Source: Serratia proteamaculans (lineage in GTDB: Bacteria > Pseudomonadota > Gammaproteobacteria > Enterobacterales > Enterobacteriaceae). From it: a stretch of DNA of 64,000 nucleotides. Each line of letters starts with the position of its first letter. Position 1 is the first letter of the stretch. The notes under the pieces were generated by a model. It was not told the DNA's origin, made no database searches, and worked only from the letters and a program-made list of their open reading frames with translations. This document shows, piece after piece, positions 43,168 through 52,655 of the stretch. The DNA is taken from the NCBI RefSeq assembly GCF_008830365.1, contig NZ_WBKI01000002.1, positions 310,001 to 374,000 on the forward strand, in the 5' to 3' direction. Position numbers and translations under genes: made by a program.

Positions 43168-44208
<1,041 letters not shown>

Positions 44209-44216
44209 TCAACGCA

Positions 44217-44273
44217 ATAAAAATGCCGCCAGAACCGGCGGCATTAAAAAGAGGTGTGAATACCCGTGCCGCC
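44217..44273 (-). promoter_or_regulatory. Attenuator (antiterminator/terminator) of trpS
   Basis: Read leftward: segment 2 GGCGGCA (44273-44267) follows the leader stop; segment 3 TGCCGCC (44243-44237); segment 4 GGCGGCA (44230-44224) then TTTTTATT. Segments 3:4 (extended to 9 bp) form a terminator; 2:3 form a 7-bp perfect antiterminator. The geometry matches trp/his-type attenuation. Confidence 0.85.
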
Positions 44274-44274
44274 T

Positions 44275-44328
44275 TCAGAGGAGGCGCCACCAGGACTGGC
44301 TGTGAGTGGAGTGCATCGGTATATTCAT
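44275..44328 (-). CDS. trpS leader peptide with tandem Trp codons
   Basis: 17 residues, MNIPMHSTHSQSWWRLL, with TGG TGG at codons 13-14 (44292-44287) and a stop immediately before attenuator segment 2. A ribosome stalled for Trp-tRNA would leave segment 2 free to pair with segment 3; one reaching the stop would mask it. The ATG is 6 bp after the lysR stop; no strong ribosome site is visible, so coupling to lysR translation or a start at the second Met (codon 5) is possible. A TTGACA hexamer at 44360-44365 (minus strand), inside the end of lysR, may be part of its promoter. Confidence 0.82.
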   Translation of the reverse strand: MNIPMHSTHSQSWWRLL

Positions 44329-44333
44329 GGCTT

Positions 44334-45269
44334 TTAGGCTACGCCCCCGGCAGCCGTGCTGTCAATAACCGCAGGTTGCCAGGTTGCTGCCTGTTCACGG
44401 GCTATACGGAAAAATGCCTCGCTCAGCGGTGACGGTGTGCGCCACGCCAGCGCCAATGTATAGGGTACCGGGCTGCCGGTACCGCTCAGTTCGCGGAACA
44501 CTACCCCGGGGGATTGCAACACCGCAAACAGGGCCGGCATCAGCGCGATCCCCACGCCCCCCGCCACCAGCCCGCCAATGGTCTGCATCTGTCGCGCCTC
44601 CTGCACGATACGCGGGCTAAACCCCGCCACGGCACAGGCCTGCAGGATCGCCGTATGCATCCCCGGCCCGTAATGCGCGGGAAACAATATCCAGGACTGA
44701 TCGGCCAGACTGCTCAAAGTGACTTGCTGCTGCGCCGCCAGCGGGTGGTTTTCCGGCAACGCCAGCACCATGCGATCGTACAGGAAAGGCAGTATCTGCA
44801 AGCCCTCCTGTGGCACCACCGGCAGTACCACCATGCCAATGTCGGCACGGTCATCACGCAGTGCGATCAGTTGCTCGGCGGTAGTGGCCTCCTGCAAATG
44901 AAACTCCGCCTGCGGATGTGCCTGACGAAACTGCCGCAGGATCCCCGGTAACAGAGCGTTCACCGTGCTGTCGACAAAAGTCAGGCGCAGCGATTCGGTC
45001 AGGCCGCGTGCCGCACGCCGGGTATTGCCGAGGGTGCGATCAAACTGCGCCAGCGTGCGCCGTGCCTCAATCAGAAATACCTGCCCTGCTTCGGTGATCC
45101 TGGTGATGCGGTTGCCACGCTCCAGCAAAAGCACGCCCAGTTCCTGCTCAATTTTTCTGATGGCGGCGGTCAGCGGTGGCTGTGCCATATGCAAGCGCTC
45201 GGCGGCACGGTGAAAACTCATTTCCTCCGCGACGGCGATAAACTGCCGCAACTGACGTAGTTCAATCAC
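44334..45269 (-). CDS. LysR-family transcriptional regulator
   Basis: 311 aa. Winged helix ~1-60 ('RQFIAVAEEMSFHRAAERLH', 'QPPLTAAIRKIEQELG') and effector-binding domain ~90-295, of the BenM/CatM-like branch by its 'LVAGGVGIALMPA' motif. Divergent from the SDR gene at 45397, with an inverted repeat in the interval, so the SDR is the likely target. Its 3' end abuts the trpS leader. Confidence 0.9.
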   Translation of the reverse strand: MIELRQLRQFIAVAEEMSFHRAAERLHMAQPPLTAAIRKIEQELGVLLLERGNRITRITEAGQVFLIEARRTLAQFDRTLGNTRRAARGLTESLRLTFVDSTVNALLPGILRQFRQAHPQAEFHLQEATTAEQLIALRDDRADIGMVVLPVVPQEGLQILPFLYDRMVLALPENHPLAAQQQVTLSSLADQSWILFPAHYGPGMHTAILQACAVAGFSPRIVQEARQMQTIGGLVAGGVGIALMPALFAVLQSPGVVFRELSGTGSPVPYTLALAWRTPSPLSEAFFRIAREQAATWQPAVIDSTAAGGVA

Positions 45270-45304
45270 ACGATACCTTTTTCGTATTTTGGAAGAATAA
45301 ATAG

Positions 45305-45338
45305 AGTATTGGATGTATTAACAGAAAAAACCAATACT
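45305..45338. promoter_or_regulatory. Inverted repeat between lysR and the SDR gene
   Basis: AGTATTGG (45305-45312) and CCAATACT (45331-45338), perfect 8-bp arms 18 bp apart, plus ATAC-N7-GTAT near 45272. Probably LysR binding sites for both divergent promoters. Confidence 0.5.
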
Positions 45339-45396
45339 TTTCCAACCGCAGAACGCCGACGCCATTCCGGCACGGCCAGCGGTAAGGAGAACAGCT

Positions 45397-46143
45397 ATGA
45401 CGCAACGTACAGCGATTATCACCGGCGGCTCCAGCGGCATTGGGCTGGCTATCGCCCGGCAACTGGCGCAACAGGATTACCGTGTCGCCATCGTGGCACG
45501 TGATCCCCAACGCCTGCAGCAGGCAGCGCAGCAAATTGGCCCCGACACCCGCTATTATTCGGCGGATTTGAGCCGCCGTGGGTCAGTGGAAGACGTCGTC
45601 GCACAACTCGCTGCCGATCTCGGCACTGTAGATGTATTGATCAACAACGCCGGTTTTACCCGGGTGATTGCCGCCGACACGCCGCTGGCGCAGGCCGAAC
45701 AGGAATGGGATGCGGTGATCGAGGGGAATCTGAAAAGCACCTTCCTGTTTACCCTCGCGATATTGCCACACCTGCGTAAACCGGGTGGTCGCATCATTAA
45801 CCTAAGCTCAATTGCCGCCCAGTGTGGCAGCGGTAGCGCCGGGGCGCTGGGGTATTCCGCCGCCAAGGCCGGTGTGCAGGGTTTTACCCTCAGTCTGGCA
45901 CGCGAACTTGGCGAATTGGGCATTACTGTCAACGCCATTGCCCCGGGCTTTATCGCCGATACCCGCTTCTTCGGCGCCGGGTTGCCGCAGGATCGCATTG
46001 ACGCCATCAAGGCAGAAACACCTATGGGCCGCACCGGCCGGGTGGAAGACATCGCCAACGCCGCACTGTGGCTGGCGTCAAAAGAAGCCTCATTTATCAC
46101 CGGCACCATCACCTCAATTAACGGCGGCGCGCGGGTCGGTTAA
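45397..46143 (+). CDS. SDR-family oxidoreductase
   Basis: 248 aa classical short-chain dehydrogenase. Cofactor motif 'TGGSSGIGLAIA', 'NNAG' at ~86-89, catalytic Ser in 'IINLSSIAAQCGSG' and Tyr/Lys in 'GYSAAKAG', with the C-terminal 'ITGTITSINGG' of the FabG-like group. The Arg in 'VARDPQR' after strand 2 suggests NADP preference. AAGGAG precedes the ATG. Substrate unknown; probably controlled by the divergent LysR protein. Confidence 0.9.
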   Translation: MTQRTAIITGGSSGIGLAIARQLAQQDYRVAIVARDPQRLQQAAQQIGPDTRYYSADLSRRGSVEDVVAQLAADLGTVDVLINNAGFTRVIAADTPLAQAEQEWDAVIEGNLKSTFLFTLAILPHLRKPGGRIINLSSIAAQCGSGSAGALGYSAAKAGVQGFTLSLARELGELGITVNAIAPGFIADTRFFGAGLPQDRIDAIKAETPMGRTGRVEDIANAALWLASKEASFITGTITSINGGARVG

Positions 46144-46198
46144 GAAAACAGAGCTGGCCAAAGTGGCAGCACGCAGGGCGGGATTGAAATATCGTTAG

Positions 46199-46230
46199 CG
46201 GGCCCAACGCATATATCGGGCCCGTTTTTT
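46199..46230 (+). terminator. Rho-independent terminator after the SDR gene
   Basis: CGGGCCC-N12-GGGCCCG followed by TTTTTT, 56 bp after the stop. Confidence 0.88.
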
Positions 46231-46239
46231 ATCTGGCGA

Positions 46240-46767
46240 TCAGAAGTGAATTTCCGCCGTCGGCAGCGCGTTGATCAACACACCGTAGCTTTCAATATTC
46301 GATAGTGTGGCGTTGTGATGGGCGCGGATCTGCAAGCCAGTAGCGTGGGCTTTGTCATGACTGGTATGGGCGTCGGCGGCCAGCGTCACCGGATAGCCTA
46401 ACCCAGCGGCGCGACGGGTGGTCGTGTCTACGCAAAACTCGGTGGAGTAGCCGCAGACCACCAAATGTGAAACCCCCTTGGCGATCAGCAATGGCCCCAG
46501 CCCGGTGCGCAGGAAGGAGTCCGGCGTGGTTTTACCCACCCGATGGTCGCCGTCGTTCACCTGCAAACGGGAGTCAATCTGCCAGGCATCGCTTCCCTGT
46601 GCCAACTCATCGTCCGGTGTCTGATGCTGGATAAAAATCACCGGCACCCCGGCCTGACGGGCAGCGGCGCTCAAAGTGTTAATTCGCTCAATCGTCGCTT
46701 CGGCATCGGCCGGCGGCGGCGTAAACAACCCTTTCTGCACATCAATAATCAACAGCGCTGACTTCAT
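46240..46767 (-). CDS. Isochorismatase-family cysteine hydrolase
   Basis: 175 aa. Catalytic triad visible: Asp in 'LLIIDVQKGLF', Lys in 'VGKTTPDSF' and Cys in 'GYSTEFCVDTTTR', which marks the cysteine-hydrolase branch (nicotinamidase/ureidoacrylate/YecD-like) rather than a true isochorismatase. Immediately downstream (27 bp) of the SUFU-like gene on the same strand. The substrate is unknown. Confidence 0.9.
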   Translation of the reverse strand: MKSALLIIDVQKGLFTPPPADAEATIERINTLSAAARQAGVPVIFIQHQTPDDELAQGSDAWQIDSRLQVNDGDHRVGKTTPDSFLRTGLGPLLIAKGVSHLVVCGYSTEFCVDTTTRRAAGLGYPVTLAADAHTSHDKAHATGLQIRAHHNATLSNIESYGVLINALPTAEIHF

Positions 46768-46794
46768 GATAACTCCCGTGAATTTAATCGAATA

Positions 46795-47898
46795 TCAGCA
46801 TAACGGTTGGCGCGGACGGAAGATATGGTCAACGCCCTGTTCACGCAACTTACTCACCAGATCGTGGCCGCCATTCGGTGTAGCGTGCGCCAGCAGGCGC
46901 TCGGCTTCAAATACCGGGCTGGCCCAAAAAATATTCACCGGATCGCCATACTGTTTCGGCAAGGTCAGGTGCTCGCTGTACGGGTAAAACGACGAGGAGA
47001 GCACATAGCCCTCATAACCCTGTGGCGCGACTTCAGACTCCAGGGTATGACCTTCGCCAAACCAGGTAATTTTAGCCCAGGGAGCATGGGCAAACCCGGC
47101 CAGCGCACTGGCCATCTGCACCGCGTTCTCCTCGGTCATGTACTGACCGTCGATGGCGATGCCCATTTCCATACGACGGTAGCGGGAAGCGTCGTCGTTA
47201 AACAGGATTTCCACCCACGGCATCGGGCGGATGCTGACGCCCATGGTGAGAAAATAGTAGATGCCATCGCGCTCATGCTGAGTAATGGCCATCGGCGGCC
47301 ATTTACCCTGGTCGATTGCGTAGTATTTCACCGAAGGACCAAAGTGCTGATCGTAAATCGCCTGATAGTCGTTCTGCATTTTTGGCCACGGATTACCCTC
47401 TTCCCGCTGCCAGCTACGCCAGAACTGACGGGTACTTTCCGCCAGCGCATACTGGGTATTGGTGGAAGCAGAGCCGAGCGGATAAGCCAGCGGGCTCTCT
47501 TTGATGCAACTGGCGGAATAGCACACCGAGTGGTCGATATACAGGCTCCAGCCGGGGATCACTGCCAGCAGTTGACCGTAATACCACAGCGCCGCACCGT
47601 CGTCGCTCTCCGTCCAGACCACCATCAGCCCTTCCGGGTTCAGCGGCGCTTCCCCTTCCAGATTGCGGCAAAACTCGGCTGCCAGCATCGGTGGCTGGCC
47701 CAACGCCATTGCCGCACTGTCTTCCTGTTGCGGCGCGGCCGCCAGGTTACGCAGCCAGCAGGCTCGCACCTGAAAACGTTCGCTATTTTCTTCTGAAGGA
47801 TAAATATAAAAATAGGCAGCCCGATGATCTTGCTGAACCACCGCCACCAGCGTCTGGTTCTCATTACTGACTTCAGCAAGTACGTGTGACTCGTTCAT
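46795..47898 (-). CDS. Suppressor-of-fused-domain-like protein
   Basis: 367 aa, soluble. I recognise the overall pattern of bacterial SUFU-domain proteins ('LYIDHSVCYSASCIKESPLAYP', long aromatic-rich C-terminus with 'SSFYPYSEHLTLP' and 'VNIFWASPVFEAERL'), but with moderate confidence. The role in bacteria is unclear; such proteins often occur near toxin-immunity loci. GAGG lies before ATG 47898. It shares an operon with the cysteine hydrolase gene. Confidence 0.6.
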   Translation of the reverse strand: MNESHVLAEVSNENQTLVAVVQQDHRAAYFYIYPSEENSERFQVRACWLRNLAAAPQQEDSAAMALGQPPMLAAEFCRNLEGEAPLNPEGLMVVWTESDDGAALWYYGQLLAVIPGWSLYIDHSVCYSASCIKESPLAYPLGSASTNTQYALAESTRQFWRSWQREEGNPWPKMQNDYQAIYDQHFGPSVKYYAIDQGKWPPMAITQHERDGIYYFLTMGVSIRPMPWVEILFNDDASRYRRMEMGIAIDGQYMTEENAVQMASALAGFAHAPWAKITWFGEGHTLESEVAPQGYEGYVLSSSFYPYSEHLTLPKQYGDPVNIFWASPVFEAERLLAHATPNGGHDLVSKLREQGVDHIFRPRQPLC

Positions 47899-48062
47899 AT
47901 AACCTCAAATAGGCTCAAGGCGCAGAATAATGCTGCACGCTAAATAAAATGGAAATTGGCTTTTGCCCAGTGTAAAGCGCATTAGCGGTCGGATCACCCG
48001 TAAAAGTCTCAAAAGTGTCCCTAAACATTGGGTTATTGGTAAGAATTATAGCGTGCGCGGAT

Positions 48063-48935
48063 TCAGACTGGTCGGCCAATTCGCCGTAGTGCACGTTGAT
48101 AGGAGCCGTTGCGCATCGAGGCTCGCAACACTTTACCTACGCCACCGACACCGGCCCGCACCAGTTTTTGCCGCAACCGGCCGGAAGAAAAATCAAACTG
48201 CTGCTGCGCCCAATCCGGCAGCAGATCAATACCCGCCTGCATTACCAGAACGCCAAAAGGTTGTGCCAGCCTGCTCGGTGCCGGAGCCGCCAGAAGAATG
48301 CGCGCCACTTCCTGCGTGCGCTCATCACACACCAACTGCGGCCGCATTCGCTGCAGGTAATCTTCGATTTCACAACAGGATACAGGGATATTGCGTGCCC
48401 CCAGGGCAGCGGCGACGCGTGCCGCCTCACGGTAATAGCTGTCCTGCTGTTCGCGGGCAAGATGAGGGTTGCGGTAACGCAGATGGCTGGCCAAAAAACA
48501 GCGGCTTTCCACCACGTGCACCCAGGTGAGCAGGTCCGGATCGCTGGCGGCATAAGCCCTGCCGTCGCTGCTGACACCGTTGACCCGCAAATGAATGGCT
48601 TTGACTTTGGCGATCAACCGTTCGGCCTCGGCAGTGGGGCCAAAGGTGGTGACGGAGACAAACTGGCTGGTACGGCGCAGGCGGCCGAGCATATCGTCAC
48701 GAAAGTTGGAATGATCCCAGACGCCGGCCAGCGCCAACGGGTGCAGCATTTGCAGCAACAAGGCGCTGACACCGCCACACAGCATCGAGGTGAAATCACT
48801 GTGTACCTGCCAGATAACCGACTGCGGCCCAAACAGGCCCGGATCACCCGGCGGGTTCTCAAAATCGACCCCGCCGAGCGCCAGCCCGGTCAGACCGATC
48901 ACCTGTTTTTCTATCGCCGCACGTATCACTTCCAT
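48063..48935 (-). CDS. Oxygenase MpaB family protein (DUF2236)
   Basis: 290 aa. Family motifs: 'VHSDFTSMLCGGVSALLLQM' followed by 'LHPLALAGVWDHS', then 'HLRVNGVSSDGRAYAASDPD' and 'LLTWVHVVES', which carry the conserved His/Asp residues proposed to hold haem in MpaB/Lcp-like proteins. The start at 48935 matches the family N-terminus; a TTG at 48950 is also possible. Located 58 bp downstream of the quinone oxidoreductase on the same strand. Substrate unknown. Confidence 0.85.
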   Translation of the reverse strand: MEVIRAAIEKQVIGLTGLALGGVDFENPPGDPGLFGPQSVIWQVHSDFTSMLCGGVSALLLQMLHPLALAGVWDHSNFRDDMLGRLRRTSQFVSVTTFGPTAEAERLIAKVKAIHLRVNGVSSDGRAYAASDPDLLTWVHVVESRCFLASHLRYRNPHLAREQQDSYYREAARVAAALGARNIPVSCCEIEDYLQRMRPQLVCDERTQEVARILLAAPAPSRLAQPFGVLVMQAGIDLLPDWAQQQFDFSSGRLRQKLVRAGVGGVGKVLRASMRNGSYQRALRRIGRPV

Positions 48936-48993
48936 CCTGACTGACCCCAATTATCGTCTGGCGGCCAGTGTAGCATGCAGGGGAAGGCTGCTT

Positions 48994-49974
48994 TTAACTC
49001 TGCGGGTCGCGATCGCCCAGCAGCACAATCTTACCGGCAAAGCTGCGATCTTCCAGCCGACGGTGGGCAGCCGCGCCTTCGCTCAGCGGGAAGGCTTCGA
49101 TATGGGGCACGGCAAATTCACCGTTTTGCCAACTGCTGAACAGGCGTTCAGCCCTTTCACGTCGTGCCTCGGCGCTGTTGAGATAAGTCCAGAGGTCACC
49201 GCCGACCACGCCTTTGGAATCCATCATCAGGCCGTAGGCAGAAATAGCCGGAGCCTCGCCGCCCGCCATCCCGAAGGTGACGACCCGGCCACCAGGACGC
49301 AGCGCGTCGATGCTCTGTTGCAGCGTGATGCCGACCGAGTCGAAACCGTACTCAACACCACCGCCGGTCAGCGCGGCAATTTGCGCGACCCAATCCTGCT
49401 GATAGGTGAAGGCTGCTGCAGCACCGTTGTTCAGCGCGATCTGCTGTTTGTGCGCCGAAGACACCACGGCGTAAACCTGTGCGCCACGCGCCACCAGCAT
49501 GCGGGTCAGGATCTGCCCGACACCGCCCGCCGCTGCATGCACTAACGCGCGATCGCCCGCCTTCACCTGCACGCTGTCATTAATCAGATACTGCGCCGTC
49601 AGCCCTTGCAGCAGAATTGAGGCCGCCTCGACGTCGCTCAGGGCTGGTGGTAGCCGCAGTGCATGCCCCACCGGCACATTGATACGCGTGGCGTGACAAA
49701 AAGGCACATCGGCGAAACCAATCCGCTCTCCCAGCTGCCAGCCATTGACGCCCTCACCCACGGCGATAATGGTGCCCACGCCTTCGTAACCGCCGATATG
49801 TGGCGAGTTACCGTGCAGCACGTAATTGCCCTTGCGGCGGTAGATATCGGCAAAATTCAGCCCGGCAGCACCCATCTGCACCTGCACTGCGCCCGCCGGT
49901 ACCGCTGGCGTCGGTAACTCAAGGTATTCGAGCACGTCCGGCCCGCCAAAGTGTTCAAACGCTAATGCATGCAT
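48994..49974 (-). CDS. NADPH:quinone oxidoreductase-like MDR protein
   Basis: 326 aa, medium-chain dehydrogenase/reductase without zinc-binding cysteines. 'AGLNFADIYRRKG', the QOR signature '...LLQGLTAQYLIND' and nucleotide loop 'VHAAAGGVGQILTRML' support the quinone/zeta-crystallin class. Likely a cytoplasmic NADPH-dependent reductase of quinones or enones. Divergent from the LysR gene at 50094, which may regulate it. Confidence 0.9.
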   Translation of the reverse strand: MHALAFEHFGGPDVLEYLELPTPAVPAGAVQVQMGAAGLNFADIYRRKGNYVLHGNSPHIGGYEGVGTIIAVGEGVNGWQLGERIGFADVPFCHATRINVPVGHALRLPPALSDVEAASILLQGLTAQYLINDSVQVKAGDRALVHAAAGGVGQILTRMLVARGAQVYAVVSSAHKQQIALNNGAAAAFTYQQDWVAQIAALTGGGVEYGFDSVGITLQQSIDALRPGGRVVTFGMAGGEAPAISAYGLMMDSKGVVGGDLWTYLNSAEARRERAERLFSSWQNGEFAVPHIEAFPLSEGAAAHRRLEDRSFAGKIVLLGDRDPQS

Positions 49975-50093
49975 GTTGCTGCTCCGGTAAATTCCACCAA
50001 TAACACACTGGCGGTCGATAGAAGGATTATCGCAAAGCGCTATAATCAGGCAAAGTGGCCCGCAGAATATTCAGAAAACACCAGAGGTTTATA

Positions 50094-50984
50094 ATGGACC
50101 GATTAACCAGCATGGCGGTGTTTGTGCGGGTGGTGGAAAAAGGCAGTTTCGTTGCCACCGCCGAGGAAATGGCAATCTCCCCGACCATGGTCGGCAAACA
50201 CATCCGCTACCTGGAGCAACGCCTTAATGCGCCGCTGCTGAACCGCACCACCCGCAGGCAGGGGCTGACCGAGGCCGGTCGGGTGTTCTACGAACGCTGC
50301 CGCCGCCTGCTGGCCGACGCCGATGCCGCTGAAGCCAGTGCCCAGGCGCTGCTGAGCTCCCCCAGCGGGCTGCTGCGTATCAGCGCACCGGTCACTTTTG
50401 GTAACCGCGTTTTGACGCCGATCCTCACCGAATTCCTGCAGCGGCACCCGGAGGTAGAAGCGGAAATGGTGCTGTCGGACCGCAAGGTAGACTTGATTGA
50501 AGAAGGCTACGAGGCGGCGTTTCGCATCGGGCCGGTGGCAGACGATGGCCTGGTGGCCCGCGCCCTGCCCGATTACCGCATGACGCTGGCCGCCTCACCG
50601 GACTATCTGGCCCAGCAGGGTGTGCCAACCCAGCCGGAGCAACTCAGCGCACACAGCTGCTTTGGTTTTAGTCAGTGGGACGGCAACCATTTCTGGCGCT
50701 TGCAGGGGCCACAAGGGGAAATCAGCGTGCCGGTCAGGCCACGGCTGCGGATGGACTCTGGCGAAGGAGTGCGCCGGGCGGCGCTGGCCGGTTTCGGTAT
50801 CGCGCTGCACGCCTGCATGCTGCTGGATGAAGATATTGCCAGCGGCCGATTGGTCCAGGTGCTGCCGGATTATTCACCGCTATCGCGGCCAATGCATCTG
50901 GTCTATCTGCCCGAACGACGGCAGTCCCCCAAGCTGGAAGCTTTTATCGCCCTGACCGTCGCCAGACTCTGGGGTCGCGTTTAA
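50094..50984 (+). CDS. LysR-family transcriptional regulator (CrgA-like)
   Basis: 296 aa. HTH 'FVATAEEMAISPTMVGKHIR' and 'LLNRTTRRQGLTEAG', effector domain with 'VDLIEEGYEAAFRIGPVAD', the pattern of the YafC/DhfR/CrgA subgroup that often controls adjacent oxidoreductases. ATG 50094 follows AGAGG; the longer frame starts upstream without support. Its natural target is the divergent quinone oxidoreductase. Confidence 0.9.
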   Translation: MDRLTSMAVFVRVVEKGSFVATAEEMAISPTMVGKHIRYLEQRLNAPLLNRTTRRQGLTEAGRVFYERCRRLLADADAAEASAQALLSSPSGLLRISAPVTFGNRVLTPILTEFLQRHPEVEAEMVLSDRKVDLIEEGYEAAFRIGPVADDGLVARALPDYRMTLAASPDYLAQQGVPTQPEQLSAHSCFGFSQWDGNHFWRLQGPQGEISVPVRPRLRMDSGEGVRRAALAGFGIALHACMLLDEDIASGRLVQVLPDYSPLSRPMHLVYLPERRQSPKLEAFIALTVARLWGRV

Positions 50985-51011
50985 AATAAGTAAATCACTA
51001 CAGGAGTTTCC

Positions 51012-51455
51012 ATGATCACTATCCGAGCACGCGCAGCACAAGACAATGCGCAACTGGCGGAGATTTGGCAGCGTTCGGTACGCGCCACCCACCATTTTCT
51101 CACCGAAGAGAATATCGCCCAACTCTACCCGTTGGTGCTTAACGGCTATTTACCGGCGGTTGACGTTTGGGTTGCGGAAGACCGGCCCGGTCATCCCTGC
51201 GGTTTTATCGGGCTAAGCGGCAATAAAGTAGAAATGCTGTTTATCGATGCGGAGCAGCGTGGCAAAGGCGTCGGCAGAGCGCTGCTGGCCCACGCCGAAA
51301 CGCTGCATGATGAGTTGCAGTTGGATGTTAATGAACAGAACCCGCAGGCCAGCGGTTTTTACCGCCACTACGGTTTTGAAATTACCGGCCGTTCGGCACT
51401 TGACGGCCAGGGCAATCCTTTCCCGCTGCTGCACATGAAGCTCGACAAGCGTTAA
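51012..51455 (+). CDS. yjaB: GNAT acetyltransferase, YjaB-like
   Basis: 147 aa. Starts 'MITIRARAAQDNAQLAEIWQ' and has 'MLFIDAEQRGKGVGRALL' (acetyl-CoA loop RGKGVGRA), 'LDVNEQNPQASGFYRHYGF' and the C-terminal 'PFPLLHMKL' that mark YjaB/YjhQ-type proteins. AGGAG precedes the ATG. The acceptor is not known. Its stop is directly followed by a truncated MetQ/NlpA fragment. Confidence 0.87.
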   Translation: MITIRARAAQDNAQLAEIWQRSVRATHHFLTEENIAQLYPLVLNGYLPAVDVWVAEDRPGHPCGFIGLSGNKVEMLFIDAEQRGKGVGRALLAHAETLHDELQLDVNEQNPQASGFYRHYGFEITGRSALDGQGNPFPLLHMKLDKR

Positions 51456-51456
51456 A

Positions 51457-51780
51457 TTCAATATAGTGGAAAACCCGAAACATCTGAAGTTCCTGGCGAA
51501 CGTGGAAGGCGCACTGTTGCCACAGATGTACAACAACGATGAGGGTGACGCAGTGGTGATTAACGCCAACTACGCCATCGATGCCGGGCTGAACCCAACC
51601 AAAGACCCGATCGCGGTCGAAAGCGGTGAAAACAACCCCTATGCCAACATCATCACCGTGCATAAGGCCGACGTGAACAAGCCGGAAATTGTGGCCCTGG
51701 TAAAGGTGTTGCACTCCAAAGCAATTCAGGACTTCATCCGCCAAAAATACCAGGGCGCAGTGATCCCGGTTAACCAGTAA
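51457..51780 (+). pseudogene. C-terminal fragment of a MetQ/NlpA-family lipoprotein
   Basis: Begins abruptly at 'FNIVENPKHLKFLANVEGAL', which aligns with the last ~105 residues of MetQ/NlpA methionine-binding proteins, and ends normally with a stop and terminator. The signal peptide and first ~165 residues are missing; the fragment starts 1 bp after the yjaB stop. A deletion has joined yjaB to the end of this gene. A GTG at 51466 could initiate but would give a non-functional half-protein. Confidence 0.8.
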
Positions 51781-51788
51781 TTAAAACT

Positions 51789-51814
51789 AAGGCCGCAGCG
51801 ATGCGGCCTTTACC
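51789..51814 (+). terminator. Rho-independent terminator after the MetQ fragment
   Basis: AAGGCCGCA-GCGA-TGCGGCCTT with TTTA following; GNRA tetraloop. It also serves the convergent TetR gene. Confidence 0.8.
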
Positions 51815-51837
51815 TTTATCGAACAATACGCCCTTCC

Positions 51838-52482
51838 CTAGACCTTATTGCCCACCTGACTCAGACGCGGCCAAACCAGCATCAATGCATCGAGCAAGCG
51901 GTATAAATCCTCACGGCTGGCCCCTTCGCGTGCCTGAACCGACATGCCTTCAATGGTGCAGACGATGTATTTTGCCAACAGCGCGGTATCGGTTTTTGCC
52001 AGTAACTCCCCTTGCTGCACCTTGCGGTCAAAACAGTCTCGCAGGCTGGCCTCATTAGAATGATGCTTGTTACGCAGCATTTCGGCGACTTCATCAGACG
52101 ACGAAGACAGTGCTGCGGACGCACACACCATAAAGCAACCGGACGGCGTATCCGGATCGGTAAACACTTCAGCTGAAGAGCGCACATAGGCTTCAACGAT
52201 TTCCGCTATCGGCAGATCCCGCTCCAGCAGTTGATTGGTGCAGGTGGTGTACTTTTGCAGATAACGCTCCACTGCCGCACGGAACAACCCTTCTTTATTA
52301 CCGAACTCGGCATACAGCGTTGGTGCCTTGGCGCCGGTGACTTCAACCAGATCGGCCAGCGACGTTGAGTCATAACCGTGCCGCCAGAACAGATCGAGTG
52401 CGCTATCCAGCGCACGGTCGCGATCAAACTGCTTCGGTCTGCCACGCGTTTTTTTAGCGCAGACCTCTTCATTGATACTCAT
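51838..52482 (-). CDS. TetR-family regulator
   Basis: 214 aa. N-terminal HTH ~15-65 ('FDRDRALDSALDLFWRHGYD', 'TSLADLVEVTGAKAPTLYAE') and a helical ligand domain. ATG 52482 follows GAGAGGG; the longer frame is unsupported. Divergent from two DUF1471 genes, and an AACGATC-containing palindrome recurs upstream of itself and of each of them, so it probably represses all three. The ligand is unknown. Confidence 0.9.
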   Translation of the reverse strand: MSINEEVCAKKTRGRPKQFDRDRALDSALDLFWRHGYDSTSLADLVEVTGAKAPTLYAEFGNKEGLFRAAVERYLQKYTTCTNQLLERDLPIAEIVEAYVRSSAEVFTDPDTPSGCFMVCASAALSSSSDEVAEMLRNKHHSNEASLRDCFDRKVQQGELLAKTDTALLAKYIVCTIEGMSVQAREGASREDLYRLLDALMLVWPRLSQVGNKV

Positions 52483-52525
52483 AGACCCTCTCTTATCCGC
52501 CCCGCAGCAGGGCTCACTAATTAAA

Positions 52526-52595
52526 TTAACGATCATTATAAAAAAATATTGCGCTGCCGTCGAGAAGCGATTAACATTTAGTTATCGATCGTTAA
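52526..52595. promoter_or_regulatory. TetR/DUF1471 divergent control region
   Basis: TTAACGATCATTATAA (52526-52541), 44 bp before the tetR start, and TTATCGATCGTTAA (52582-52595), 61 bp before the first DUF1471 gene, share the core AACGAT(C)(G/A). They are candidate TetR operators. Confidence 0.55.
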
Positions 52596-52655
52596 GTAAT
52601 AACAACGACAGACATTCACATCCCAGTTTACGCTGTTAGAATAGGAATTAACATA

